Source: Pseudomonadota bacterium (GTDB lineage: Bacteria; Pseudomonadota; Alphaproteobacteria; Acetobacterales; Acetobacteraceae). Taken from it: DNA of 64,000 bases. The stretch covers positions 62,001-126,000 of the forward strand of contig JAJZVV010000005.1 in NCBI GenBank assembly GCA_021845595.1. The letters run 5' to 3'. Made by a program: the position numbers and the translations under genes. This document shows, one piece after another, positions 48,990 to 56,822 of the stretch (positions are counted from its first letter, which is position 1; each line of letters begins with the position of its first letter). The notes beneath the pieces are model-generated. The model did not search any database. It had not been told where the DNA came from and saw nothing but the letters and a program-made list of their open reading frames with translations.

Positions 48990-50474
48990 TTATTTCGGCA
49001 TGCGGGAAACAAGGCGCATCGAGACGGTGAGGCCCTCGAGCTGGTAGTGCGGCTTCAGGAAGAATTTGGCGCTATAGTAGCCCGGATTCTCCTCGTTCTC
49101 CTCGACCTCGACACGCCCTTCGGCCAGCGGGTGAGTCGCCTTCCAGTCTTCGGGCGAGGTATCCGGGGCGCCGTCGATATAGTTGTTCAGCCAGTTCTGC
49201 AGCCAGTCCTGCAGTTGCGCCTTCGACATCGTGCTGCCGATCTTGTCGCGCACCATGCACTTCAGATAGTGCGCGAACCGGCAGCTGGCGAAGAGATAGG
49301 GCAGGCGAGCCGCAAGGTTGGCGTTCGCCGTTGCCGCAGGATCGTCGTATTCCTGCGGCTTTTGCAGCGACTGCGCGCCGATGAACGCGGCGAAGTCCGA
49401 GTTCTTCTTATGGATGAGCGGCATGAAGCCGTTCTTGGCGAGCTCGGCCTCGCGCCGATCGCTGATCGCGATCTCGGTCGGGCACTTCATCGCCACGCCG
49501 CCATCGTCGGTCGGGAACGTGTGCGTCGGCAGCCCTTCCACCGCGCCACCGCTCTCGACGCCACGGATGCGGGTGGTCCAGCCATAGAGCTTGAACGCCC
49601 GGGTGATGTTCGTCGCCATCGCAAAGGCGGCGTTGCACCAGGTATATTTCTCGCTCTCCGCGCCCGCCGTGTCCTCCTCGAAGGCGAACGCGTCGACCGG
49701 CTCGGTCTTGGCGCCATAGGGCAGCCGCGCCAGGAAGCGGGGCATCGCCAGGCCGAGATACCGCGCATCTTCGCTCTCGCGCAGCGAGCGCCAGGCGGCA
49801 TATTCCGGCGTCTGGAAAATCTTGGTGAGATCGCGCGGATTGGCGAGCTCGTTCCAGCTTTCCATCTGCATCACCGACGCTGCCGCGGCAGCGATGAACG
49901 GCGCATGGGCGCCGGCCGCGATCTGGGCGATATCGCCGAGCAGCTGCGTATCCATCGGGCTGTGATCGAAATAGTAATCACCGACGAGCAGCCCGAACGG
50001 CTCGCCGCCAAACTGGCCGTACTCCTCCTCGTAGATCTTCTTGAACACCGGGCTCTGGTCCCAGGCCGTCCCGCGGAATTTTTTGAGCGTGCGCCCCATT
50101 TCCTTCTTTGAGATGTTGAAGACCTTGATCTTCAGCATCTCGTCTGTCTCGGTGTTGTTCACCAGATAATGCAGACCACGCCAGGCCGATTCGAGGGTCT
50201 GGAAGTCCTCGTGGTGGATGACGAGATTGATCTGCTCGGTCAGCTTGGCATCGATCGCGGCGATCATCGCTTCGATCGAGACCAGCGCATCCGAGGAGAC
50301 CAGCGCCGTGTTCGCGAGCGCCTGCTGCGCCAATGTCTGCACCGCGGCGCTGACGGCTTCGCGCGCGCGATCGCTCTTCGGCTTGAACTCGCGCGTAAGC
50401 AGCGCGGCGAACTCACTGGCGGGCTCGGTCGTTGTCGTGCTGGCTGCCTGGGCGGCCGCCTGGGTTCCGGACAT
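48990..50474 (-). CDS. tssC: Type VI sheath large subunit TssC
   Basis: This 494-residue TssC (VipB) forms the contractile sheath with TssB. Typical stretches are LTEQINLVIHHEDFQTLESA, WRGLHYLVNNTETDEMLKIK, GEPFGLLVGDYYFDHSP, and CRFAHYLKCMVRDKIGS; the C-terminal ENPGYYSAKFFLKPHYQLEG is diagnostic. It follows tssB by four bases. Confidence 0.97.
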   Translation of the reverse strand: MSGTQAAAQAASTTTTEPASEFAALLTREFKPKSDRAREAVSAAVQTLAQQALANTALVSSDALVSIEAMIAAIDAKLTEQINLVIHHEDFQTLESAWRGLHYLVNNTETDEMLKIKVFNISKKEMGRTLKKFRGTAWDQSPVFKKIYEEEYGQFGGEPFGLLVGDYYFDHSPMDTQLLGDIAQIAAGAHAPFIAAAAASVMQMESWNELANPRDLTKIFQTPEYAAWRSLRESEDARYLGLAMPRFLARLPYGAKTEPVDAFAFEEDTAGAESEKYTWCNAAFAMATNITRAFKLYGWTTRIRGVESGGAVEGLPTHTFPTDDGGVAMKCPTEIAISDRREAELAKNGFMPLIHKKNSDFAAFIGAQSLQKPQEYDDPAATANANLAARLPYLFASCRFAHYLKCMVRDKIGSTMSKAQLQDWLQNWLNNYIDGAPDTSPEDWKATHPLAEGRVEVEENEENPGYYSAKFFLKPHYQLEGLTVSMRLVSRMPK

Positions 50475-50478
50475 GGGT

Positions 50479-50997
50479 CTATTCCTCGGTTTTCGCCGGA
50501 GCCTCCGGCTTTGGCGCGGCGGCTAGGCTCTGGAGCAATGCGGGGTCCTGCAGGACTTTGGCGATCAGTTCCTCCGCGCCGGTCTTGCCGTCCATATAGG
50601 TGAGCAGATTGGACAATTGCGTGCGCGCCTCGAGCAGCTTGTTCAGCGCATCGACCTTGCGCGCGACGGCTGCCGGGGAGAAATCCTCCATGCTCTCGAA
50701 CGTGATGTCGACGGCGAGGTTGCCTTCTCCGGTCAGCGTGTTGGGCACGGTGAACGCGACCCGGGGCTTCATCGATTTCAGCCGGTCGTCGAAATTGTCG
50801 ACGTCGATCTCGAGCATCTTCCGGTCGGCGACCGCCGGCAGCGGATCGGTCGGCTTACCCGACAGATCGGACATGACGCCGACGACGAACGGCAACTGGA
50901 CCTTCTTTTCGGCGCCGTAGGTCTCGACGTCGTACTCGATCTGCACGCGGGGCGCGCGATTGCGCGCAATGAATTTCTGGCTGCTCGCTTTGGCCAC
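50479..50997 (-). CDS. tssB: Type VI sheath small subunit TssB
   Basis: This 172-residue TssB (VipA) opens with SSQKFIARNRAPRVQIEYDV and contains LPFVVGVMSDLSGKP and FESMEDFSPAAVARKV, as in all TssB proteins. It pairs with TssC and offers the ClpV/TagJ contact helix near its C-terminus (EELIAKVLQDPALLQSL). It lies 50 bp after tssA. Confidence 0.97.
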   Translation of the reverse strand: MAKASSQKFIARNRAPRVQIEYDVETYGAEKKVQLPFVVGVMSDLSGKPTDPLPAVADRKMLEIDVDNFDDRLKSMKPRVAFTVPNTLTGEGNLAVDITFESMEDFSPAAVARKVDALNKLLEARTQLSNLLTYMDGKTGAEELIAKVLQDPALLQSLAAAPKPEAPAKTEE

Positions 50998-51047
50998 GGC
51001 CTGCCTCGCTTATCTTGGGTTGCGGTGGTTGCGGTCTGGGATCCCGC

Positions 51048-52127
51048 TCATTCGCGCGCTCCGGTGACCATCTGCGCCTGTCCGAGCGCATCGGGGGCAA
51101 TGTCACGCAGAATGTCGAGAAAGTTCATCTCGGCCAACCGACGGGCGCGATCCATCAGCAAGGCCAACGGGCTGGCGGGCTCGTACTGTTCGTAATAGGC
51201 CTGAACGAGGCCGAGCAGGTGCAAAGCCTCGTCGCGCGAACTGATGGAGGCGAGCGACAGCGCCCGAACCGGTCCCGCTGTGCCCGGCATGTGCGCAGCT
51301 GCCGACGCGTTCGCGGCGGGCGCTGCGCTTTCGGGGGCCGAGGCCTCTGGCCCGATGCTCGGCTCCGCCGCCGCGTCTGCCCCGGCGGCCGGGCTGTAGC
51401 GGTCGAGATCGCGGCCGATCTCGCGCAGAAGCTTGACCACGTCCTCGAAGTCGGGCCCGGTTCCGAAGCCGGCGTGGGCATCGAAAGCGGCCGGAATGGC
51501 GGTCAGATCATCCGCCAGCGTCCGCGCCGCGGCGCGAACCGAGTCGAGAACCGCCTGGTTCGTCTCGGCGAAGGCGCCGCGCAGTTGCGTCTCGCTCAGA
51601 CGCTCGCGCCCGTCGTCCGGTTCCAGCGCGCCGTTGGCGATCGCGATGTCGCGCCACGCGACGCGGCCGACCCGCGCGCCGTTCGCCAGCGGCAGATCGC
51701 GCACCGGGCGTAGCACCATCGCGGGATCGGCCAGACGCAGCAGGGCATTGGCGCGTAGAGTGGGGTCGTTGTCGTCCTCGGGGTCGAGCTGCGGGTGGAT
51801 CTGCTCCCAGCGCGTCTCCAGCAGCGCTCTGATGCCGCCCACCACCTCGGCGAACGCCGGCAGGCCGCGGAGATGCAGCCGCGCGAGCGCCAGCAGCACG
51901 AGCACCCGGAGGTCCCGCGTCCGCTCCGTCAGGCCAACGCCCAGCTCCTCGACCGCTTTCCAGTCCGGTGGCTCGGCGGGGATGATGGTGCCGCCATATT
52001 GCTGCTCCGGCTTGCCTTGCGCCGCCCGCTCCAGCGCGCCGAAATCGGCGTCGAACTCGAGGTTCGCGCCCGTCGGCTCACCGCCCGGGATGTCCACAAG
52101 AAATTCGCCGGCGTCCATCGGCGCCAT
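51048..52127 (-). CDS. tssA: Type VI secretion protein TssA
   Basis: This 359-residue TssA has the N-terminal ImpA domain with SG..P.G..LE-like GGEPTGANLEFDADFGALE and DWKAVEELGVGLTERTRDLR, LRANALLRLADP and a C-terminal region with ISSRDEALHLLGLVQAYYEQ and EPASPLALLMDRARRLAEM. It caps or primes tail assembly. The middle is Ala/Pro-rich and of low complexity (about 240-285), a flexible linker. The start may be 52127 or the ATG three codons on. It opens the minus-strand T6SS operon. Confidence 0.92.
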   Translation of the reverse strand: MAPMDAGEFLVDIPGGEPTGANLEFDADFGALERAAQGKPEQQYGGTIIPAEPPDWKAVEELGVGLTERTRDLRVLVLLALARLHLRGLPAFAEVVGGIRALLETRWEQIHPQLDPEDDNDPTLRANALLRLADPAMVLRPVRDLPLANGARVGRVAWRDIAIANGALEPDDGRERLSETQLRGAFAETNQAVLDSVRAAARTLADDLTAIPAAFDAHAGFGTGPDFEDVVKLLREIGRDLDRYSPAAGADAAAEPSIGPEASAPESAAPAANASAAAHMPGTAGPVRALSLASISSRDEALHLLGLVQAYYEQYEPASPLALLMDRARRLAEMNFLDILRDIAPDALGQAQMVTGARE

Positions 52128-52374
52128 GACTGGGCTACGCGGTCACGAGGCACACGGCTTCGGCGAAGCAGACGCCGCCCCGCTCCGACCGTGCCGTGTC
52201 GTCGACGCTCGAATTCGACCTCACTGCCCCATGCCCATTGTTGCGGACGAGCGCCCTCTCGCGGACGAACGGCCATACCGGGCCACTGCCCCCCGAAACG
52301 AAGTGTCGCCTAAACCCTGGCGTGTTGTCCAGCACCGATCACGACCGCTATGATGGATCCGACGGAGGAGCAGC
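52128..52374. other. Divergent control region between the two T6SS operons
   Basis: This 247-bp gap separates tssA from the PAAR gene. It holds the PAAR promoter described separately. A 10-bp palindrome TCGAATTCGA lies near 52208-52217. I saw no sigma-54 box (TGGCAC-N5-TTGC) of the type that controls some T6SS loci, and no clear tssA promoter boxes. Confidence 0.5.
52325..52354 (+). promoter_or_regulatory. Sigma-70-like promoter for the PAAR operon
   Basis: TTGTCC (52325-52330) and TATGAT (52349-52354) are separated by 18 bases. TATGAT is a five-of-six match to the -10 consensus. Transcription should start near 52361, only some 14 bases before the PAAR ATG, with the ribosome site GGAGGAG at 52364-52370 in between. 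Confidence 0.6.
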
Positions 52375-52764
52375 ATGGGCCAGCCTGCGGCACGGATCGG
52401 CGACCAGGTCTTGCAGACGGCGCCGCATTGCCATGCGCCGATCCACCCGGCGGCGCTGGTTCCGACACCGGCGCCTCACCCGGCGCTGCCCCTTGCGCTC
52501 GTGCCACCGGGAGCCCCGACGGTGACGATCGGCGGGCAGCCGGCGGCCCGCGTCGGGGACATGACCAAGCCCTGCACCCTGCCGGGATGCGTCCCCGGCG
52601 GCCCGGGGGTGATCGCCAAGGGATCCGCGACGGTGACGATCGGCGGGCAGCCGGCGGCTCGGGTTGGCGACACCACCAATCATGCCGCGTGCATCGCGCC
52701 GATCCCGTCGCCGACCGGGAATATCGTGCCACCCGGCTGCCCGACCGTGCTCATCGGCGGCTGA
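52375..52764 (+). CDS. PAAR-domain spike-tip protein with three PAAR motifs
   Basis: This 129-residue protein forms the sharp metal-binding tip of the T6SS spike. The motif GQPAAR-x-GD occurs three times (about residues 2-10, 53-61 and 90-98), with His and Cys residues between (PHCHAPIH, KPCTLPGC, NHAAC) that would bind zinc. The last two modules share the run TVTIGGQPAARVGD and come from a 31-bp exact DNA repeat. There is no C-terminal toxin domain, so it is a bare tip that needs a VgrG partner not present in the window. The gene is strongly preceded by GGAGGAG. Confidence 0.9.
   Translation: MGQPAARIGDQVLQTAPHCHAPIHPAALVPTPAPHPALPLALVPPGAPTVTIGGQPAARVGDMTKPCTLPGCVPGGPGVIAKGSATVTIGGQPAARVGDTTNHAACIAPIPSPTGNIVPPGCPTVLIGG
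52517..52658 (+). repeat. 31-bp exact direct repeat within the PAAR gene
   Basis: The same 31 bases occur at 52517-52547 and 52628-52658, starting CGACGGTGACGATCGGCGGG. The spacing is 111 bp, or 37 codons, so both are in one frame and encode the same stretch of PAAR sequence. This shows a recent or conversion-maintained module duplication. Confidence 0.95.
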
Positions 52765-52773
52765 GGCCAGCGG

Positions 52774-53862
52774 TTGCGCCGGCGCCACTTCCACGCCTTC
52801 GCCCCGATTTGTCCCGTCTGCGCCAGCGCCGGGCGCGGCGAGCAGCCGCTGCGTCTGGCCGCCGTCCATGACGCGGTCGACGACGACGTTCGCGCTGGCA
52901 TCCTGCATTGCAGCGAGCCCGGCTGCCGGCACGAATATCCGATCATCGACGGCATTCCGCTCATCGTTCCCGATCTGCGCCGGCTTCTTGCCGAGCGCGG
53001 CGTGGAACTCCTGCTCCGCGAAGACCTCGATGCCGATCTCGAAAGCCTGATCGGAGATGCGCTCGGGCCGGACAGCTGGTTTGACGCGGCGCGGCAAGTT
53101 GTCTCCACCTACGCCTGGGACGGCTACGCCGATCTCGACCCTGCCGAGGCGCCGCCCTCCGCCGCTGGCCCCGTGCCGGGCGCGGCACGGCGCTGTCTCG
53201 ATCGCCTGCTCGCGCTCGGCGCGCCGCAGCGGGTGACGCGGGTGCTCGACCTTGGCTGCGGCGCCGGCCGCACCAGTTTCGACCTCGCGGCGCGCTATGC
53301 GGACGGCCTGGTGCTGGGCGTCGATCTCCATCTCGGCCTGCTGCGGCTGGCGCGGCGTGCGGCCGGCGGCCGCGTCGCCTATCCACGCCGTCGGATCGGC
53401 ATCGTCTACGACCAGCGGCGCTTTCCGGTGGCGCTGCCCGGTGCCGAGCGGGTCGATTTCTGGGCCTGCGACGCGCTCGCCCTGCCCCTCACCGCCGCCA
53501 CGGCCGACCTCGCCGCAGCGCTGAATCTGCTCGACTGCGTCGCCGACCCGCCGCGGCTGCTCGCCGGCCTCGCCGCCGTGGTGCGGCCGGGCGGGAGGGT
53601 CCTGCTCGCCACGCCCTATGACTGGTCGACCCGGGCGACGCCGCTGGAGACCTGGATCGGCGGGCACTCGCAGCGCGGCGACCATGCCGGCGGCGGCGAG
53701 GCGTTCCTGCGCACTCTGCTCGGCGGCGCCCATCCGCGCGCCGCCGCCGACCTGGCCCTGCTGGCCGAAGAGCCCGACTTCCCATGGCAGACACGCCTGC
53801 ACGAGCGTAGCGCCGTCGCTTACCGTACGCATCTTCTCGCCCTGGCGCGCGGCGTTGGCTAG
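52774..53862 (+). CDS. Zinc-ribbon (Trm112-like) SAM-dependent methyltransferase in the T6SS locus
   Basis: This protein of about 362 residues is fused from two parts. Residues 10-70 form a zinc-ribbon with Cys13, Cys16, Cys46 and Cys51, ending HEYPIIDGIPLIVPD, a Trm112-like pattern. After an Ala/Pro linker, a class I methyltransferase has motif I VLDLGCGAGRTSFDLA (about 158), the acidic end of strand two LGVDLHLG, and motif VRPGGRVLLATPYDW. The start is a TTG at 52774 with GAGG seven bases before it; no better start is seen. It lies nine bases after the PAAR gene and 13 bases before tagF. It may modify a T6SS component or effector, or be a cargo. The acceptor is unknown. Confidence 0.72.
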   Translation: MRRRHFHAFAPICPVCASAGRGEQPLRLAAVHDAVDDDVRAGILHCSEPGCRHEYPIIDGIPLIVPDLRRLLAERGVELLLREDLDADLESLIGDALGPDSWFDAARQVVSTYAWDGYADLDPAEAPPSAAGPVPGAARRCLDRLLALGAPQRVTRVLDLGCGAGRTSFDLAARYADGLVLGVDLHLGLLRLARRAAGGRVAYPRRRIGIVYDQRRFPVALPGAERVDFWACDALALPLTAATADLAAALNLLDCVADPPRLLAGLAAVVRPGGRVLLATPYDWSTRATPLETWIGGHSQRGDHAGGGEAFLRTLLGGAHPRAAADLALLAEEPDFPWQTRLHERSAVAYRTHLLALARGVG

Positions 53863-53875
53863 GCCCGGCGCACCC

Positions 53876-54517
53876 ATGCAAACCGCCGGCGATGACGCGC
53901 CGGGCTTTTCCGGCAAGCTGCCGGCGCGCGGGGATTTTCTCGTGCGCCGCATTCCGCCGCGATTCGCGCCCGCCTGGGATGAGTGGCTCGATAGCCTCGT
54001 CTCCGAGCCGCGCGCGCGGCTCGGGGGTGGCTGGCGCGACGCCTGGTACGAAGCGCCGGTCTGGCATTTCGCGCTCGGCCCAGGGCTCCTCGCGCCCGGC
54101 CGCGGCTTCGGAGTGTTGATCCCGAGTGTCGACCGTGTCGGGCGCGCTTTTCCCTTCTCCATACTCGGCCCGGCCCGGGCGGGCGGCATGCCGCTGGCGG
54201 CATGGGCCCTGCGCATCGAGGCGTTGGCCCTCGGCGCGCTGGCCGACGGGGCCGACCCCGAGCGGCTCGACGACGATCTGCGCGCGCTCGGCCCTCCGGC
54301 CGACCCCGAGCCGGGCGCGTGCGATGACGCCGCCTGGCCGGCGCCGCTCGCGGCGCGGGCTGCGGCGTTGCACTCCGGTCAGTCGCTGTGGTGGTGCCGC
54401 GGTTCACCGCGCGTTCCCGCCGCGGCAATCGGCTGCGGCTTTCCGCCCGGCCCAGCGATTGCGGCCGCGATGATCGCCGGGCCAGCCTCAGAAGGCGGCG
54501 AGGCCGGGGGCCAGTAG
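53876..54517 (+). CDS. tagF: Type VI secretion-associated protein TagF
   Basis: This 213-residue TagF (ImpM) protein opens GFSGKLPARGDFLVRRIPPR, with FAPAWDEWLDS and VGRAFPFSI, the standard family signature. In P. aeruginosa TagF holds the T6SS inactive by a post-translational route. Partners such as PpkA, PppA and Fha are not in the window. The ATG at 53876 lies 13 bases after the methyltransferase stop. The 3' end overlaps the opposite-strand DUF4337 gene by 30 bp. Confidence 0.9.
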   Translation: MQTAGDDAPGFSGKLPARGDFLVRRIPPRFAPAWDEWLDSLVSEPRARLGGGWRDAWYEAPVWHFALGPGLLAPGRGFGVLIPSVDRVGRAFPFSILGPARAGGMPLAAWALRIEALALGALADGADPERLDDDLRALGPPADPEPGACDDAAWPAPLAARAAALHSGQSLWWCRGSPRVPAAAIGCGFPPGPAIAAAMIAGPASEGGEAGGQ

Positions 54518-55063
54518 GCCGAGCAGGCCGAGCACCGCCCCGGCCACCCCGACCCCGACCGCGCCGATGAATAGCGGGCCGGAGACGGTGATCGCCGAGG
54601 CGGTGGCCAGCACGATGCCGAGCTCGAACGCCGCCGTGCCCTTGTCGAACGTGTGGGTCTGCTCGAGGGCGTAATCGCGCGCCGCCTCGAAGCTGTGGGC
54701 GCGGACGGAGATCACATCCTTGCTGTCGCCCGGGGCGTGCTCGTAATGCGCTTCATCGGCGCGCAATTGCTTGATGACCTCGGCGCGCTTGCTGGCGGCC
54801 TCCGCGCTCTGCGGCGGATCCAGCGTCGCCAGCAGCTCCGCGAGGTCGCGCGAGATCGTGGCACGAACCGATTTGGCCTGATACTGGGACCAAGCATCCG
54901 CCGCCGCGATGGAATTCTCCTGGACGCGGATTTCCGAGTTCTTCGCCCCCTCCTCGCAGATTGCGAGCAGAGCAGCGAGTACAGCGACCAGCAGGGCGGC
55001 CCGCTTGCTGCCCCCATGCGCGGCATGCTCCGCGTGCTCGTGATGTTCCAGCGCCTCGTGCAT
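54488..55063 (-). CDS. DUF4337-family membrane protein
   Basis: This 191-residue protein begins with a His/Glu-rich segment (MHEALEHHEHAEHAAHGG), then a transmembrane helix (RAALLVAVLAALLAICE), a long helical region (AKNSEIRVQENSIAAADAWS and ASKRAEVIKQLRADEAHYEH), and two hydrophobic segments at the C-terminus. This matches the DUF4337 family, whose role is unknown. It is probably an inner-membrane protein with a coiled region in the periplasm or cytoplasm. The start at 55063 is preferred over one 15 codons upstream. It is not obviously part of the T6SS. Confidence 0.8.
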   Translation of the reverse strand: MHEALEHHEHAEHAAHGGSKRAALLVAVLAALLAICEEGAKNSEIRVQENSIAAADAWSQYQAKSVRATISRDLAELLATLDPPQSAEAASKRAEVIKQLRADEAHYEHAPGDSKDVISVRAHSFEAARDYALEQTHTFDKGTAAFELGIVLATASAITVSGPLFIGAVGVGVAGAVLGLLGLLAPGLAAF

Positions 55064-55422
55064 CGACACCCCCCTTGGCGTTCCCCCGGCGGGGGCTGCA
55101 GGAATCATAGGCGAACAAAACGACCGCGGTCACGGGCGTTTTTGGCGCCGGCGGCGGGGTGAACCCGGGCGCCGCGCGCTGGCAGGCGCTGATCGGACCA
55201 CCGGGGCCATGACGGACCGGGTGATGAGTTCGGTGATGAAATGCAGGGCATTTGAGGCGTAGCGCCCGTGAGGGGGCTTGCCTTGCTGGCGATTTCTTCA
55301 CATCATGCCTCCAGTCAGAGCACTCTTGTCGACGCGACGAGCGTTCACGTAGTTTTGGTCGGACCAAATGACGCGATGGCCTCGGCGGCCGCCGGGCGCA
55401 ACCATGATGAGGAGGAAGGGCG
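55064..55422. other. Intergenic region upstream of the GntR gene
   Basis: This 359-bp gap between two divergent genes contains no convincing frame. It holds the operator-like palindrome at 55354-55368, and a weak promoter-like pair TTGTCG (55326-55331) and TAGTTT (55350-55355) spaced 18 bases that overlaps it. Nothing else stands out. Confidence 0.6.
55354..55368. promoter_or_regulatory. FadR/GntR-type operator palindrome
   Basis: TTTGGTC-G-GACCAAA is a perfect 7-bp inverted repeat around one base. The core TGGTC-N-GACCA is the known binding pattern of FadR-subfamily GntR regulators, and the gene 55 bp downstream encodes such a regulator. Autoregulation is the simplest reading. Confidence 0.75.
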
Positions 55423-56106
55423 GTGGACGTTCCGGTATCGCAAAACACGGTGCGGCGCATTCAGGAGATGATCCGCACCGGCGAACTCAAGCGCGGGGCG
55501 CCTCTCCCGCCGCAACGGTCGCTGTCGCAGCGACTCAATGTGAGCCGCGCCTCGCTGCGCGAAGCGCTCTCCGTGCTCGGCACCCTCGGCATGCTGAAGA
55601 CCGAGCCGCGGCGCGGCACGTTCGTGCTGAGCGAGGCCACGTCCGCAGCAGCGCCATCATGGCGCTTCGCCAGCCGCTATGCGCCGCACGAAGTCTATCA
55701 GTTCCGCTTCATTACGGAGGGCGAGGCCGCGCGCCTGGCCAGCACGGCGCAGAGTGACGAGGAACTGCGGCAGCTTCAGGAGTCGCTCGAGGCGTTCAAG
55801 GCCGCCGTCCGCGATGGCGATCTGCTAGCCAGTTCGCAGCTCGATTTCGCGTTTCACCGCCTAGTTATGAAGCATTCCCGCAACCGCGTGCTCACCGATC
55901 TCTACGCCAATTACGGCGCCGTCCTGCTGGAGAGCCAGCGTCTACCGCTCGCCCATCACGCGCGGCTGTGGGAGCCCGTTTCGGAGCACGAGAACATCAT
56001 CCACGCCATGGAAAAGCGCGATCCCGAAGGGGCGCGGTATTTCATGCACGTCCACATCATTCGCGCGGCCAACCGCGTCGGCGTCGAGCTCAACGAAACG
56101 GCCTGA
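55423..56106 (+). CDS. GntR-family transcriptional regulator, FadR/FCD type
   Basis: This 227-residue regulator has an N-terminal winged helix (about 8-70) with LSQRLNVSRASLREALSVLG as recognition region, and a C-terminal all-helical FCD ligand domain (about 85-220). The FCD metal-binding pattern is visible: Asp in SSQLDFAFHRLVMKHS, His in the same helix, and His in HENIIHAMEKRD and MHVHIIRAANRV. It should sense a carboxylic acid. It starts at GTG 55423 after GAGGA. Likely targets are itself and a neighbouring catabolic gene such as the dehydrogenase at 58108, but that is inference. Confidence 0.88.
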   Translation: MDVPVSQNTVRRIQEMIRTGELKRGAPLPPQRSLSQRLNVSRASLREALSVLGTLGMLKTEPRRGTFVLSEATSAAAPSWRFASRYAPHEVYQFRFITEGEAARLASTAQSDEELRQLQESLEAFKAAVRDGDLLASSQLDFAFHRLVMKHSRNRVLTDLYANYGAVLLESQRLPLAHHARLWEPVSEHENIIHAMEKRDPEGARYFMHVHIIRAANRVGVELNETA

Positions 56107-56136
56107 TCTCGGCGCCGGCCAGACCCCGTCCGGCCC

Positions 56137-56457
56137 TCAGTGGCTGCGCAGGCTCAGGATATAGGCGGTGAGATCGTCGATCTCGGCGCGCGTCAGTTGG
56201 TAGTCCGGCATGCGGACATGGGGCGTCTGCAGAAACGCCTTGAGCGACATTTCCGTTGTCGACGGCATGCGGGCGATGGAGGTGAAGGTCGGCGCGGTGT
56301 CGCGGGCCCGCTTCTGGCCGGGGCCGGTCAAATGGCAGTGACTGCACCATTTCTCCGCGAGCGCCTTGCCGTCCGCGAGATCGGCGGCGTGAGCGCCTGG
56401 GTTCGCCAGGGCAAGGAGCAGTCCGGCCGCCAGAACACCCTGAATCGTTGCTCGCAT
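56137..56457 (-). CDS. Monohaem c-type cytochrome
   Basis: This 106-residue exported protein has a signal peptide (MRATIQGVLAAGLLLALANP, cleavage after AHA) and one haem c site WCSHCH (Cys38, Cys41, His42). The sixth ligand is probably the Met in HVRMPDYQLT. It is a small class I cytochrome for periplasmic electron transfer. The start at 56457 begins the signal peptide properly. It lies convergent to the GntR gene. Confidence 0.88.
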   Translation of the reverse strand: MRATIQGVLAAGLLLALANPGAHAADLADGKALAEKWCSHCHLTGPGQKRARDTAPTFTSIARMPSTTEMSLKAFLQTPHVRMPDYQLTRAEIDDLTAYILSLRSH

Positions 56458-56822
56458 GGTCGACTCCGTTTCGCCTGTGATCAAGCATGCGCTTGCGCTT
56501 AGTCACCCTGCCAGACCGGGCCGGATGGCGCTAGAGCAACGTCCGATCAGACTGAACCGCTTCGCGGTCAGTCTGATCGGGCAAAGTTGCTCTAATCATG
56601 TGGTTTCTAGAGCACGACCGTCCGATCGGATGATTCCATCCGATCGGACCGTGCTCTAGGGCGCGTGCCGCGACGCGGGTCAGCTGTGCAACGTCGAGCG
56701 CGGGAGGTCGCCCGTCTGGAAGTCCGCCGCCGTCTCACCCCGAGCCGCGACGTGAGGCCCCGGCCTCTGCAATTGGATCCCCGGAACTGCCTAGGTTCAG
56801 GCGCGACGGCGCTCAGTGCGCC
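56458..56822. other. Intergenic region with palindromic repeat pair
   Basis: This 365-bp gap between two minus-strand genes contains the repeat pair at 56531-56659. The rest, 56660-56822, shows no credible gene or clear promoter; short frames there are of skewed composition. Confidence 0.6.
56531..56659. repeat. Two tandem long palindromes with TAGAGCA ends (REP-like)
   Basis: Two stem-loops stand side by side. The first has outer arms TAGAGCAAC (56532-56540) and GTTGCTCTA (56586-56594) and an inner stem GATCAGACTGAACCGC (56545-56560) with GCGGTCAGTCTGATC (56564-56578), one base bulged. The second has outer arms CTAGAGCACG (56607-56616) and CGTGCTCTAG (56650-56659) and an inner 12-bp perfect stem TCCGATCGGATG (56621-56632) with CATCCGATCGGA (56637-56648). 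Both share the TAGAGC end. This is the form of repeated intergenic palindromes in alphaproteobacteria, probably present in many copies genome-wide. Confidence 0.85.
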
